Part shown: piece after piece, positions 7,432 to 15,998 of the stretch
How positions within the stretch are numbered: the stretch's first letter is position 1
How the letters are laid out: every line of letters begins with the position of its first letter
DNA from: Nitrospirota bacterium
Lineage (GTDB): Bacteria; Nitrospirota; Thermodesulfovibrionia; Thermodesulfovibrionales; JdFR-85
NCBI GenBank assembly: GCA_035873375.1
Contig: JAYWMQ010000007.1
Coordinates: 1-64,000, forward strand
DNA: 64,000 nt
Direction: 5' to 3'
Translations under genes and position numbers: made by a program
Notes under the pieces: model-generated
What the model saw: only the letters and a program-made list of their open reading frames with translations
What the model was told of the DNA's origin: nothing
Databases searched by the model: none

Positions 7432-10400
7432 TCAGGCCAGCACTGAAAGAATCTCCTTTAAACTCTTCACCAACTCCGCTTTTGAACACCATGGTCCCTT
7501 TATAGAAAAACCTTCCTCATGAAGGTGCAATCTTCCCCTGCAGGCATTCTCGCAGCTCAGTATATCTTCAACCTTAACCGGTGTTTCGGGAGAGAACCGG
7601 ACCTTTGCAGTCCCATCCGTAGAACTCACAGAGACAATTTTCAATCCCCTTGCCAGGACCTTAAGTTTTATCAGGTCAACCAGGGCAACTGCAGGCTCAG
7701 GAAGTACTCCAAACCGGTCCGTCATCTCTTCGCCGAGTGTATTGACTTCCTCATCTGAATGACAGATGCTGAGTCTTCGGTACATACTGAGTCTCAGACT
7801 TATATCTTTAATGTATTCCTCGGGAATGTAGGCACTCATGCCAAGGTCTATCGAAGGCTCAAACTCCTCCTCCACAGGCATGCCTTTAAGGGCTGCCACC
7901 TCCTGCTGAAGCATCTCCATGTACATCTCAAATCCCACGGCATGGATATGTCCTGACTGATCAGCGCCGAGGAGATTTCCCGCACCCCTTATTTCAAGGT
8001 CCTTCATGGCAAGCCTGAGCCCTGCTCCCAGATAGCTCAGTTCCTCTATTGCCTCAATTCTCCTCCTGGCATCTTCAGTGAGCCTGTCAGGCGGGGGCAG
8101 GAGGAAATATGCATAGGCCCTCTGATTACCCCTACCTACCCTGCCCTTCAGCTGGTAGAGGTCTGCAAGACCCATTCTGTCCGCCCTGTTGATGATTATC
8201 GTATTCGCCGACGGTATATCAATACCCGAACCGATTATGGCCGTTGCCAGCAAAAGGTCTATAGCCCCATCCATGAACCTTAGCATCACATCCTCCAGCT
8301 CCCGCCCGGCCATCTGTCCATGAGCAATGGCAAGCCTTGCCTGAGGAACAAGTCTTAAAAGATATTCTCCCATCCCGTAAATGTCCTTCACCCTGTTATG
8401 TACAAAAAAGACCTGCCCGCCTCTGTCAAGCTCACTCAGCACCGCCTTTTTTATCACGGATTCATTGAATGTGCTAATCATACTCTTAATCGCAAGTCTC
8501 TCCTCAGGAGGGGTCTCAATCATGCTCATCTCCCTGATACCTGAAAGTGACATCTCAAGGGTCCTTGGAATCGGGGTTGCACTCATTGAGAGACAATCAA
8601 CACCTTTTTTCAGTTCCTTTATCCTCTCCTTATGGGTTACACCAAAGCGATGCTCCTCATCTATTATCAGGAGTCCGGGGTCATAGAACTGAACCTTTTT
8701 GCTCAAGAGCCCATGTGTGCCAATAATAATATCAATATCCCCGCGGCTCAAGGCCGCAAGGGTCTTCTTTGTCCCAGAGGCAGATTTAAAACGGCTCAGG
8801 AAATCAATCTTTAACGGGAATGCCGAGAACCTTGCCTGGAAATTCCTGAAATGCTGCTCACAGAGAATAGTGGTCGGGACAAGTACTGCAACCTGTTTTC
8901 CATCATAAACCGTCTTAAACGCTGCCCGCATTGCCATCTCTGTCTTACCATAGCCCACATCACCACACAGCAACCTGTCCATGGGCCGCGGGGATTCCAT
9001 ATCTCTCTTTATCTCTTCCCATGCCCTGATCTGATCCGCAGTCTCCTCAAAGGGGAAAAAGGCATCAAACTCCCTGTGGAGTTCCGTATCAGGGCTGAAG
9101 GAGTAGCCCTCGACTACCTCTCTCTGTGCATAAATGGATATGAGTTTACCGGCAAGCTCACGGACCTTTTTCCTCGCCCTCTCCTTTTTCTTCTTCCAGC
9201 GCCCCCCTCCAAGTCTGTCAAGATTGGGGATAACCCCTTCGGCAGCCCTGTACTTCTGAACAAGGCCGATATTCTGCAGGGGCAGATATAGCCTTGCACT
9301 ATCTGCATACTCTATGACCATGGCCTCTCCCTTGTATGCAGAGGCATGAAGGGGTTCAAGTCCTGAAAACCTCCCCATACCGTGCTCACGGTGAACAACA
9401 TAATCACCGGCCTTAAGGTCCTCTATAGTTTCAAGCAGTTTTTTAACTCTGGAAGCCTTGTGGGGTTTTAAGAGTGGTCTCCTTCCAAATATCTCTTTCT
9501 CTGTAAGGATTATCAGTCCTGGAATATGGAGTCCCCCGGAAAGCACACCAACAGTAATTGAATGCTTCCCGCTATAGCTTCCAATCTCCTCCACGGAAAC
9601 CATCGGAGCAACCACTCCCCCATCCCCAAGCACCTCATTTATCCTCTTTGCCTGAGATTCAGAGGAGAGCACAAAGACAACCTTCTCCTCCAACCTCTTC
9701 AACATTCCGGCAAGCCCGTAGATATCCTTTCTCTCATTATGAAGGAGGCCAAGGCCGGAAAGAGAACTTGTCGATGCCTCTGTCTCACCCTCCATAGGCA
9801 GTGAATGGAGGGCAATAAAAGAGGGGTCAGGTCTCAACATTTGACACTTCTCCAAACTTGTGTTGAATGTTGAGACCTGACCCCTTACAGTCTCTGAAAA
9901 ATAGCAAAAGGTCTCTCCATCAAAGGAGGAAATAAACGGACTCTCTTGTTTTTCAATTGCGGGCATAACTTCGGCCTCGTTAAGTTGGCTGTCGGAGCGC
10001 TGGGTATCGATCTCAAAGGTCTTTATATCATCCAGTTCATCTCCGAAGAATTCCAGCCTGATTGGTCTGTCCATATTTGATGGATAAAGATCGAAAACCC
10101 ACCCCTTCTCACTGAACTCACCTTTTTCGGAAACAAGAGGCACCTGCCTGTAGCCAATTGATTGAAGCCTTTCAGCAAGCCCTTCCCTGCTGATTGTCAT
10201 CCCTTTTTCAAGCTTTAAGATGGAGAGGGATAAGTCCTCAGGCCTCCACGTAGGAGAAAGGAATGCATCCATTGAACCAATAAACATCCTTCCCTTCTTA
10301 AGTCCCAGGATATTTCTAAGCCGTATACCTGTGGAATCGATATCTCCCTGCTCAGGCAGAAACACGGGGGTATCAGATGTGTCAGAACCATCAAGGATGT

Positions 10401-10626
10401 TTTGATAGAAAAACACGTCATCTCTCAGTGTCCCTGCCTCATTCTCTGTACCGGCAAACAAAATATGGTTGCAGTTCCTGTTTTGAAGGGCCATGAGGGC
10501 AACAAAAAGTGCCTTGGTTGAGTCCCTGAGATTGAAAACCTTAAAGGCAGGGGCAGATTGTGCTTCAGCCGTTTGCGGCAAAGCTTTAACAATATCTTTG
10601 AAGGAAGCAAGCAGAAGCGACTTCAT
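7432..10626 (-). CDS. mfd: Transcription-repair coupling factor Mfd
   Basis: The 1,064-residue Mfd translocase displaces stalled RNA polymerase and recruits UvrA for repair. It has a UvrB-like N-terminal region, the CarD-like RNA-polymerase-interaction domain (GDYVVHREHGMGRF, about residue 400), and a RecG-like helicase with GDVGYGKTEMAMRA, DEEHRFGV and the translocation segment near MSATPIPRTLEMSLSG. A C-terminal TRCF domain completes it. It is slightly shorter than E. coli Mfd. Residues about 248-268 are encoded by a palindromic repeat (9823-9884), an apparent in-frame insertion in the N-terminal part. The start overlaps rfaE2 by 4 bases, so it is the last gene of the minus-strand block. 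Confidence 0.96.
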   Translation of the reverse strand: MKSLLLASFKDIVKALPQTAEAQSAPAFKVFNLRDSTKALFVALMALQNRNCNHILFAGTENEAGTLRDDVFFYQNILDGSDTSDTPVFLPEQGDIDSTGIRLRNILGLKKGRMFIGSMDAFLSPTWRPEDLSLSILKLEKGMTISREGLAERLQSIGYRQVPLVSEKGEFSEKGWVFDLYPSNMDRPIRLEFFGDELDDIKTFEIDTQRSDSQLNEAEVMPAIEKQESPFISSFDGETFCYFSETVRGQVSTFNTSLEKCQMLRPDPSFIALHSLPMEGETEASTSSLSGLGLLHNERKDIYGLAGMLKRLEEKVVFVLSSESQAKRINEVLGDGGVVAPMVSVEEIGSYSGKHSITVGVLSGGLHIPGLIILTEKEIFGRRPLLKPHKASRVKKLLETIEDLKAGDYVVHREHGMGRFSGLEPLHASAYKGEAMVIEYADSARLYLPLQNIGLVQKYRAAEGVIPNLDRLGGGRWKKKKERARKKVRELAGKLISIYAQREVVEGYSFSPDTELHREFDAFFPFEETADQIRAWEEIKRDMESPRPMDRLLCGDVGYGKTEMAMRAAFKTVYDGKQVAVLVPTTILCEQHFRNFQARFSAFPLKIDFLSRFKSASGTKKTLAALSRGDIDIIIGTHGLLSKKVQFYDPGLLIIDEEHRFGVTHKERIKELKKGVDCLSMSATPIPRTLEMSLSGIREMSMIETPPEERLAIKSMISTFNESVIKKAVLSELDRGGQVFFVHNRVKDIYGMGEYLLRLVPQARLAIAHGQMAGRELEDVMLRFMDGAIDLLLATAIIGSGIDIPSANTIIINRADRMGLADLYQLKGRVGRGNQRAYAYFLLPPPDRLTEDARRRIEAIEELSYLGAGLRLAMKDLEIRGAGNLLGADQSGHIHAVGFEMYMEMLQQEVAALKGMPVEEEFEPSIDLGMSAYIPEEYIKDISLRLSMYRRLSICHSDEEVNTLGEEMTDRFGVLPEPAVALVDLIKLKVLARGLKIVSVSSTDGTAKVRFSPETPVKVEDILSCENACRGRLHLHEEGFSIKGPWCSKAELVKSLKEILSVLA
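9823..9884. repeat. REP-like palindrome inside mfd
   Basis: The left arm (9823-9846), starting GGGGTCAGGTCTCAAC, pairs with the right arm (9861-9884) at 22 of 24 positions across a 14-base loop. The GGGGTCAGGTCT palindrome resembles dispersed repetitive extragenic palindromes seen in many genomes (from memory, not searched). Here it is in frame within mfd and encodes about 21 residues. Confidence 0.8.
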
Positions 10627-11099
10627 GAAGCTTGACAGAACCTCTCAATAATCCGCTCAATTATACCCGTTGAGGAGATACCCTGTCTGTAAGGAAGGCT
10701 ATGAACCTCTTTGACAAGGTCTGCACCAACAATATCCTCTACCTCCCAGTCCCCCCCCTTAACAAGCACATCGGGCATAATTAACTTTATAACCTCATAC
10801 GGTGTATCCTCGGCAAATATGGTAACGTAACTCACCATCTCGAGGGCTGAGAGGACCTCGACCCGCTGCTCCTGAGGGACTATGGGCCTTTTGGTTTTTA
10901 ATCTCCGGACGGAAGCATCAGAGTTCACACCGACTACAAGTACATCGCCCAGGGCTTTGGCCTCCCCAAGGTACTGAATATGGCCTGCATGGATCAGGTC
11001 AAAACAGCCATTTGTAAAGACAATCCTCTTGCCCTCTGACCGCAGCCTCTCCATCTCTTTTCCGACTTCACCTCTCTGGAGGACCTTTCTATTTTTCAT
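10623..11099 (-). CDS. rfaE2: D-glycero-beta-D-manno-heptose 1-phosphate adenylyltransferase (HldE C-domain type)
   Basis: This 158-residue cytidylyltransferase-fold enzyme adds AMP to heptose 1-phosphate in the ADP-heptose pathway for LPS inner core. The nucleotide-binding motif appears as FTNGCFDLIHAGHI (HxGH), followed by NSDASVRRLK and KGGDW. Only the adenylyltransferase half is encoded, so the kinase half (RfaE1) must lie elsewhere. It overlaps mfd by 4 bases and the Nudix gene by 11 bases. Confidence 0.9.
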   Translation of the reverse strand: MKNRKVLQRGEVGKEMERLRSEGKRIVFTNGCFDLIHAGHIQYLGEAKALGDVLVVGVNSDASVRRLKTKRPIVPQEQRVEVLSALEMVSYVTIFAEDTPYEVIKLIMPDVLVKGGDWEVEDIVGADLVKEVHSLPYRQGISSTGIIERIIERFCQAS

Positions 11100-11535
11100 C
11101 TATACGTAAAAGCCTCTCTTTTGCCCTTTCAAGTATCTCCCTGTCGCCTTTATATTTTACCATTTTCAATGCGTCGTCAAGAGGAAACCATGAAGCCTCA
11201 TCAACCTCCCGGTCATGGTTATCCGTACTCCCGCCCATATACTCAATAAGATAATAATAGACTGTTTTATGATACTTTGTATTCTCATCCTTCAGGAAAT
11301 ACCAGTATGAGACAGTATCAAGGCTATCCACTATGCGTCCCCTCAGGCCTGTCTCTTCCTGCACCTCTCTCAGGGCAGTCACCTCCGGCTGTTCTCCCTT
11401 TTCAACCAGTCCTTTTGGAAGTGTCCATACCGAACCGTCCTTTACTGAAACAAGAACAACCTTTATTCCATCGCTGTCCCTTCTGAAAACAACCCCGCCG
11501 GCAGATACCTGTTTCTTTAGTAAGGCTGGCCTCAT
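11089..11535 (-). CDS. Nudix hydrolase
   Basis: This 148-residue protein carries the Nudix box GLVEKGEQPEVTALREVQEETGL-like pattern (G-x5-E-x7-R-E-x2-E-E-x-G) at residues about 42-64, which binds Mg2+ for hydrolysis of nucleoside diphosphate-linked substrates. The sequence around it (WTLPKGLVEKG) is typical of the Ap4A/ADP-sugar-like branch, but the substrate cannot be read from sequence. The 3' end overlaps rfaE2 by 11 bases, which suggests coupled expression. Confidence 0.85.
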   Translation of the reverse strand: MRPALLKKQVSAGGVVFRRDSDGIKVVLVSVKDGSVWTLPKGLVEKGEQPEVTALREVQEETGLRGRIVDSLDTVSYWYFLKDENTKYHKTVYYYLIEYMGGSTDNHDREVDEASWFPLDDALKMVKYKGDREILERAKERLLRIDEK

Positions 11536-11562
11536 CTAAATGTTCCGGCAATCACAGGGTTG

Positions 11563-11970
11563 TTACGACCTTCTCACTGCCAAAACCTGAAGGACGGATT
11601 CAGGAAGTTTTATTGGCTTCATCTGCTCTGACACAGAGGCAAGTTTCACAAGACCGGAGACAAGCAGCTCACCTGTCTGCTTTCTCATTACCTGATGTGA
11701 AAATGTAATACTGGCCGCCCCCTTATCCGCTATATCAGTCTCGATCATTAGAATATCGCCGTATCTCCCCGGCTGACGGTAATGTGCCGAGGCATCAACA
11801 ACAACAAAACAAATTCCCTTCTCCATCAGCTCCTTTAGAGAGACCCCTCTCTGCTCCAGGTATTCAGTCCTTGCACGTTCAAAGTATCTGAGGTAATTGG
11901 CATAATAAACTACCCCGCCACAATCCGTATCCTCATAATATACTTTAATCTCTATCCGGTCTTCTGTCAC
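11563..11970 (-). CDS. ybgC: Acyl-CoA thioesterase, YbgC/4HBT family
   Basis: This 135-residue hotdog-fold thioesterase has the family opening YYEDTDCGGVVYYANYLRYFERART, with the catalytic Asp in EDTDCGG. In proteobacteria YbgC accompanies the Tol-Pal genes and acts on short- or acyl-ACP-linked thioesters near the membrane. No tol genes are here. Instead the gene overlaps rseP by 4 bases, inside an envelope and isoprenoid block. Confidence 0.85.
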   Translation of the reverse strand: MTEDRIEIKVYYEDTDCGGVVYYANYLRYFERARTEYLEQRGVSLKELMEKGICFVVVDASAHYRQPGRYGDILMIETDIADKGAASITFSHQVMRKQTGELLVSGLVKLASVSEQMKPIKLPESVLQVLAVRRS

Positions 11971-13061
11971 GGGGTACTGCTTCCCGTAAAGATTCTGACA
12001 AAGTCATTATAGAGTGCGAATGCCATAAGAAGCAGTAGAAGCGCAAGGCCTATCTTTTGAGTAACAGCAATTGTCCTTTCACTGAGGGGTTTTCCCTTAA
12101 TCCCCTCTATCACAAACATGACGATGTGACCTCCATCAAGGATCGGAACCGGCAGGAGATTAAGGACACCAAGGTTTACACTCAACAATGCCATAAACAT
12201 GAAATAGGTCAGGAGGCCTGCAGAGGCTGCCTTCCCCGATTCCTGCAAAATAGTCACAGGACCGCTTATGTTCTTTAGAGACACCTGTCTCGTTATCAAC
12301 ATTTTGATGGAGTCTACAACAAAAAATCCCATCTTATAAGTGGCTGTCACGCCCTTGACCGGAGCTTCAAGAACTGAATCACTCTGAATGGACTCAAAAA
12401 AACCTCCTCCGAGTTTTTTGACCCCGATTCTTCCTATAACTACCTTTTTCCCGCCAGGGTCTACTTCTTCAACAGACTGAGGAACAATTTTAAGGTCTAA
12501 CAGTTTCCCATCCCTTTTTACAACAAAATCAAGTTTCTTCCCCGGGTTCTTGACAACAATATTCACCATATCAAACCAGGTATCAATCCTCTTGCTATCA
12601 ATCTTCACTATTACATCCCCGGCTTTCAGGCCTGCCTCAGAAGCCGGATAACCCTCCTGCACCTCATCTATAACAGGCAGGATGTTGCTCAGTACAGGGA
12701 CATTAACAGGAAGTCCTGTTGAAAGCACCGCGGTGAAGATTATATAGGTCAGGAATATATTAAACACAGGTCCGGCAAGAACGATCAGGATTCTTTTTGT
12801 AACACTTTGCTGATTAAAAGCCCTCGCCTTATCAGCCTCGTCAAGTTCCTCACCTGCTTCCTCGCCGAGCATCTTTACATAACCGCCGAGGGGAACGGCA
12901 GAGAGCATGTACTCTGTCTCACCTATCTGTTTGCCTATCACTTTTGGTCCAAAACCAAGTGAAAACTTCAGGACCTTTACACCTGAAAACTTGGCCACAA
13001 GAAAATGGCCGAGTTCATGCACAAAAATAAGAATTCCCAAAAGTATTATTGCTGATAGAAT
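11967..13061 (-). CDS. rseP: Site-2 zinc metalloprotease RseP, proposed AUU start
   Basis: This inner-membrane intramembrane protease typically cleaves anti-sigma factors. It has HELGH at residues 15-19 of the proposed protein, one PDZ domain (about residues 115-200) and the C-terminal LNLLPVPILDGGH motif that provides the third zinc ligand. The first conventional codon is a TTG at 13040, which would start inside the first helix and has no ribosome site. AAAGGAGG (13068-13075) lies 6 bases before an in-frame ATT at 13059-13061, giving the usual N-terminal helix MLSAIILLGILIF. No ATG, GTG or TTG occurs between that codon and the upstream stop. I therefore favour AUU initiation. It is followed by ybgC with a 4-base overlap. 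Confidence 0.92.
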   Translation of the reverse strand: MLSAIILLGILIFVHELGHFLVAKFSGVKVLKFSLGFGPKVIGKQIGETEYMLSAVPLGGYVKMLGEEAGEELDEADKARAFNQQSVTKRILIVLAGPVFNIFLTYIIFTAVLSTGLPVNVPVLSNILPVIDEVQEGYPASEAGLKAGDVIVKIDSKRIDTWFDMVNIVVKNPGKKLDFVVKRDGKLLDLKIVPQSVEEVDPGGKKVVIGRIGVKKLGGGFFESIQSDSVLEAPVKGVTATYKMGFFVVDSIKMLITRQVSLKNISGPVTILQESGKAASAGLLTYFMFMALLSVNLGVLNLLPVPILDGGHIVMFVIEGIKGKPLSERTIAVTQKIGLALLLLLMAFALYNDFVRIFTGSSTP

Positions 13062-13130
13062 ATTAGACCTCCTTTTATACGCTAATTGTTTAAGGAAACA
13101 AACAGAGACTGTTTATAAATTACGGTCATT

Positions 13131-13172
13131 TGTCATTCCGCAATCCTGAACGCATTCGGGAGTCGGGAATCC
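13131..13172. repeat. Imperfect REP-like hairpin upstream of rseP
   Basis: ATTCCG (13135-13140) pairs with CGGGAAT (13164-13170), and an inner stem CCTGAA/TTCGGG closes on CGCA. This resembles the dispersed TCATTCC...GGGAATCC palindromes common in bacterial intergenic DNA. It lies in the 176-base gap between dxr and rseP, which otherwise shows only the rseP ribosome site. Confidence 0.5.
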
Positions 13173-13237
13173 TTAGACTTGAAGCGTGATTCCTGACAAG
13201 ACAAAATAACGGAAAAGACGACAAAGGTCCGAGTTTA

Positions 13238-14386
13238 TCAACAGACACAAACTAATTCCCTGAACTTTCTTCTTGCCCATTCATCAGCCAACATAACTGT
13301 CTCTATATCCTTAAGCGATACCGGCTCGTGGGCATTGAGCACTTTTTCTATTATAACAGGTATCTGGTGGAAAGTTATACGACCTTCCATGAACGCCTCC
13401 ACTGCCATTTCATTTGCTGCATTAAGAACCGCAGTGGTTGTACCTCCTGCATTCAAGGCCTCATAAGCATATCTGAGACAGGGAAATCTCTCAATGTCAG
13501 GTCTCTCAAAGGTAAGCGCCCCCAATTCATAGAGATGACAGGGTGCCAGAACCCCCTCAAGCCTCTCCGGATAAGAAAGGGCATAAGCGATCGGACCCTT
13601 CATATCAGGATGTGACATATGAGCAATAAGCGCTCCATCCAGAAACTCCACAAGTGAGTGCACAATGCTCTGAGGATGTATAATTACATCAATGTCATGT
13701 GAAGCAAAACCAAAGAGATAATGGGCCTCTATTACCTCAAGCCCCTTATTCATCAAAGTTGCAGAATCAATGGTAATCTTCTTTCCCATCTGCCAGGTGG
13801 GGTGATTAAGGGCTTCTTCGGGTTTTATCTCCCTGAGATCATCAGCCTTTCTTCCATGAAAGGGTCCACCGGAGGCCGTCAGAATCAGCCTCCTGATATC
13901 CGAACTGTTATACCCGTGCATGCATTGAAATATGGCACTATGTTCACTGTCAACCGGAATAAGCCTGGCCCCGTATTTTGCTACGGCCTCATTGACAAGT
14001 GGCCCGGCCATTACAAGGGTCTCCTTGTTGGCAAGGCCAACGGTCTTTCCCTCCATAATGGCTGATAATGTGGGTAACAGTCCTGCAGAACCCGAGATGG
14101 CTGAAAGCACAAAATCCGCCCCCGGATAAGCAGCAACTTCCTGTATCCCCTCGGGACCGGACAAAACCTCTCTAAATCCCGTATTTTCCCTTAGCCTGCC
14201 TGCCTCGGCATCATCCGCCACTGCCGCAACAAGAGGCCTGAATTCTTCGATCTGTCTTTGAAAGAGCTCAATATTGCGTCCTGCTGTAAGACCGACCACC
14301 CTGAACCTGTCCGGATATCTCCTTATAACCTCAAGGGTTGCAGTACCGATTGAACCTGTTGAACCAAGAATTGTTATATTTTTCAT
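13238..14386 (-). CDS. dxr: 1-deoxy-D-xylulose 5-phosphate reductoisomerase
   Basis: This 382-residue enzyme converts DXP to 2-C-methyl-D-erythritol 4-phosphate with NADPH, the committed step of the MEP isoprenoid pathway. The N-terminal nucleotide-binding motif is LGSTGSIGTATLEVI. The substrate region includes NKETLVMAG, DSEHSAIFQC, TASGGPF and the catalytic-loop HPTWQMGKKITIDSATLMNKGLE-like block. The length is normal. The gene lies between rseP and cdsA in the same order as in many bacteria (uppS-cdsA-dxr-rseP). A large hairpin separates it from cdsA. Confidence 0.96.
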   Translation of the reverse strand: MKNITILGSTGSIGTATLEVIRRYPDRFRVVGLTAGRNIELFQRQIEEFRPLVAAVADDAEAGRLRENTGFREVLSGPEGIQEVAAYPGADFVLSAISGSAGLLPTLSAIMEGKTVGLANKETLVMAGPLVNEAVAKYGARLIPVDSEHSAIFQCMHGYNSSDIRRLILTASGGPFHGRKADDLREIKPEEALNHPTWQMGKKITIDSATLMNKGLEVIEAHYLFGFASHDIDVIIHPQSIVHSLVEFLDGALIAHMSHPDMKGPIAYALSYPERLEGVLAPCHLYELGALTFERPDIERFPCLRYAYEALNAGGTTTAVLNAANEMAVEAFMEGRITFHQIPVIIEKVLNAHEPVSLKDIETVMLADEWARRKFRELVCVC

Positions 14387-14415
14387 CTACCGGCTTTCAA
14401 GAATTAAAAGAGTAA

Positions 14416-14472
14416 GGAGTCATGGATTGATGGAGTATTGGGTCATGCATCACTCCATCAATCCATGACTCC
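14416..14472. repeat. 21-bp perfect inverted repeat between cdsA and dxr
   Basis: The arms at 14416-14436 (beginning GGAGTCATGGATTGATGG) and 14452-14472 are perfect complements with a 15-base loop. In the minus-strand transcript this would form a strong hairpin between cdsA and dxr. The core is built from GGAGT/TGGAG words also found at 31,141 and 54,797. Confidence 0.85.
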
Positions 14473-14496
14473 GACACTCCGGTTTTAAATATCTTC

Positions 14497-15285
14497 TTAT
14501 GAAACTACATATTTAACAACTAAATAAACCAGTGGGGTTACAAACAGCATCCCGTCTATCTTGTCAAGCACCCCACCATGTCCAGGAATTAAGGAGCTTG
14601 AATCCTTCACACCTGAATCACGCTTGAACATCGACTCCGTAAGGTCTCCAAGGACGGCAATACACCCTATGAGAAACCCTACTGCCAACACCTGATAGAT
14701 AGTTATGCTGTCTATCAAGAGTATCTTTATCAGAACCCCTGCCAACACCCCTCCGGCCATTGAACCAACAGCGCCTTCAATAGTCTTCTTCGGACTTATA
14801 GATGGATAGAGTTTTCTCTTGCCAAAGTTTTTACCGATATAATAAGCAAAACTATCCGACGCCCATACTGTTGCGCCAATAAATATAATCCATTCAGGGC
14901 CTGCATCCCTCAGGGCAATCTGCAGACTGAGGATCAGGGGAATATAAGAAAACCCCACGACCACGGGTGCTATATCAGAAAGCGCCTGTTCCGGCCCAGC
15001 TTCCCTGTCAAATAGTCTGAAGAGGACCAGGACCAGGAAAGAAACTATCAACAGTAATCGAACCTCACCCCACCCGGTATAAACAGAATACAAAAAGAGT
15101 AGCCCCGCAAATATCCCCAAAAAGCTGAGCGATTTCTTTACTCTGTACATTGAATAAAACTCCAACTGTGCACCTGCTGAGATAAAGAACAGAAGACCAA
15201 GAAAAAAAACAGATGGCAGTTTCATTATATAAAGATATATTAAAGGCAGCAGAGCTAAGGCAACGATCTCTCTTTTTTTATTCAT
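14497..15285 (-). CDS. cdsA: Phosphatidate cytidylyltransferase
   Basis: This 262-residue membrane enzyme makes CDP-diacylglycerol from CTP and phosphatidate for phospholipid synthesis. About seven or eight hydrophobic segments are visible. The C-terminal family signature appears as SMFKRDSGVKDSSSLIPGHGGVLDKIDG, with the metal-binding D residues in KRDSGVKD and LDRxD-like LDKID. ATVWASDSFAYYIGK and the PSISPKKTIEG block are also typical. It overlaps the uppS end by one base. Confidence 0.93.
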   Translation of the reverse strand: MNKKREIVALALLPLIYLYIMKLPSVFFLGLLFFISAGAQLEFYSMYRVKKSLSFLGIFAGLLFLYSVYTGWGEVRLLLIVSFLVLVLFRLFDREAGPEQALSDIAPVVVGFSYIPLILSLQIALRDAGPEWIIFIGATVWASDSFAYYIGKNFGKRKLYPSISPKKTIEGAVGSMAGGVLAGVLIKILLIDSITIYQVLAVGFLIGCIAVLGDLTESMFKRDSGVKDSSSLIPGHGGVLDKIDGMLFVTPLVYLVVKYVVS

Positions 15286-15995
15286 TATGATTCTGAAGGG
15301 GACATAATTCCCCCAAATCTCCTTTCTCTACGCTGATAATCCTGCATGGCACAAAGAAACTCCTCCCTGGTGAAATCAGGCCAGAGTGTCTCTGTAAAAT
15401 ATAATTCAGCGTAAGCGCCCTGCCACAGGAGAAAATTGCTGAGCCTTTTTTCTCCACTCGTTCTTATGATCAAATCAACTGCCGGCAACTCCGAGGTGTC
15501 AAGTAACGTCTCAAATTTTTCCTCGGTTATCTCCTCAGGCCTTACCCCCCCGGAAATAGCCTTTTTTACGGCCCTCAGTATTTCATCCCTTCCGCCATAG
15601 CTTAACGCAATAACAAGTGTCAAGCCTTTATTTGCAAATGTTCTTTCCTCTATCTCTGTAATGATTGCCTGTATCACGGCGGGCAGTTTTTCCCTGTCAC
15701 CAATAACTCTGAATCTGATACCCTCCATTATTAAATCCTTCAACTCCTTGGTCAGATACAGCTGCAGCAACTCCATAAGTGTAGTCACCTCATCATCAGG
15801 TCTCTGCCAGTTCTCCAGAGAGAAAGCATAAAGGGTGAGCACATCTATCCCTACTTCCTGAGCAGCCTTGATTAACTCCTTTGTCCGCTCAGCCCCCTTT
15901 CTATGACCCTCCACTCTGGGCAGACCTCTCAACTGTGCCCACCTTCCGTTACCATCCATTATCACGCCTACATGTCCTGGGATATTTGTCTGCAC
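15285..15995 (-). CDS. uppS: Undecaprenyl diphosphate synthase (isoprenyl transferase)
   Basis: This 236-residue cis-prenyltransferase makes the C55 carrier for peptidoglycan and other envelope polymers. The active-site motif VIMDGNGRWA carries the catalytic Asp and is followed by GHRKGAER (diphosphate binding) and FSLENWQRP. The C-terminal RTSGEKRLSNFLLWQGAYAEL and LWPDF segments are intact. The gene is positioned 3 bases after the FG-GAP protein gene and overlaps cdsA by one base. Confidence 0.95.
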   Translation of the reverse strand: MQTNIPGHVGVIMDGNGRWAQLRGLPRVEGHRKGAERTKELIKAAQEVGIDVLTLYAFSLENWQRPDDEVTTLMELLQLYLTKELKDLIMEGIRFRVIGDREKLPAVIQAIITEIEERTFANKGLTLVIALSYGGRDEILRAVKKAISGGVRPEEITEEKFETLLDTSELPAVDLIIRTSGEKRLSNFLLWQGAYAELYFTETLWPDFTREEFLCAMQDYQRRERRFGGIMSPSES

Positions 15996-15998
15996 AAT

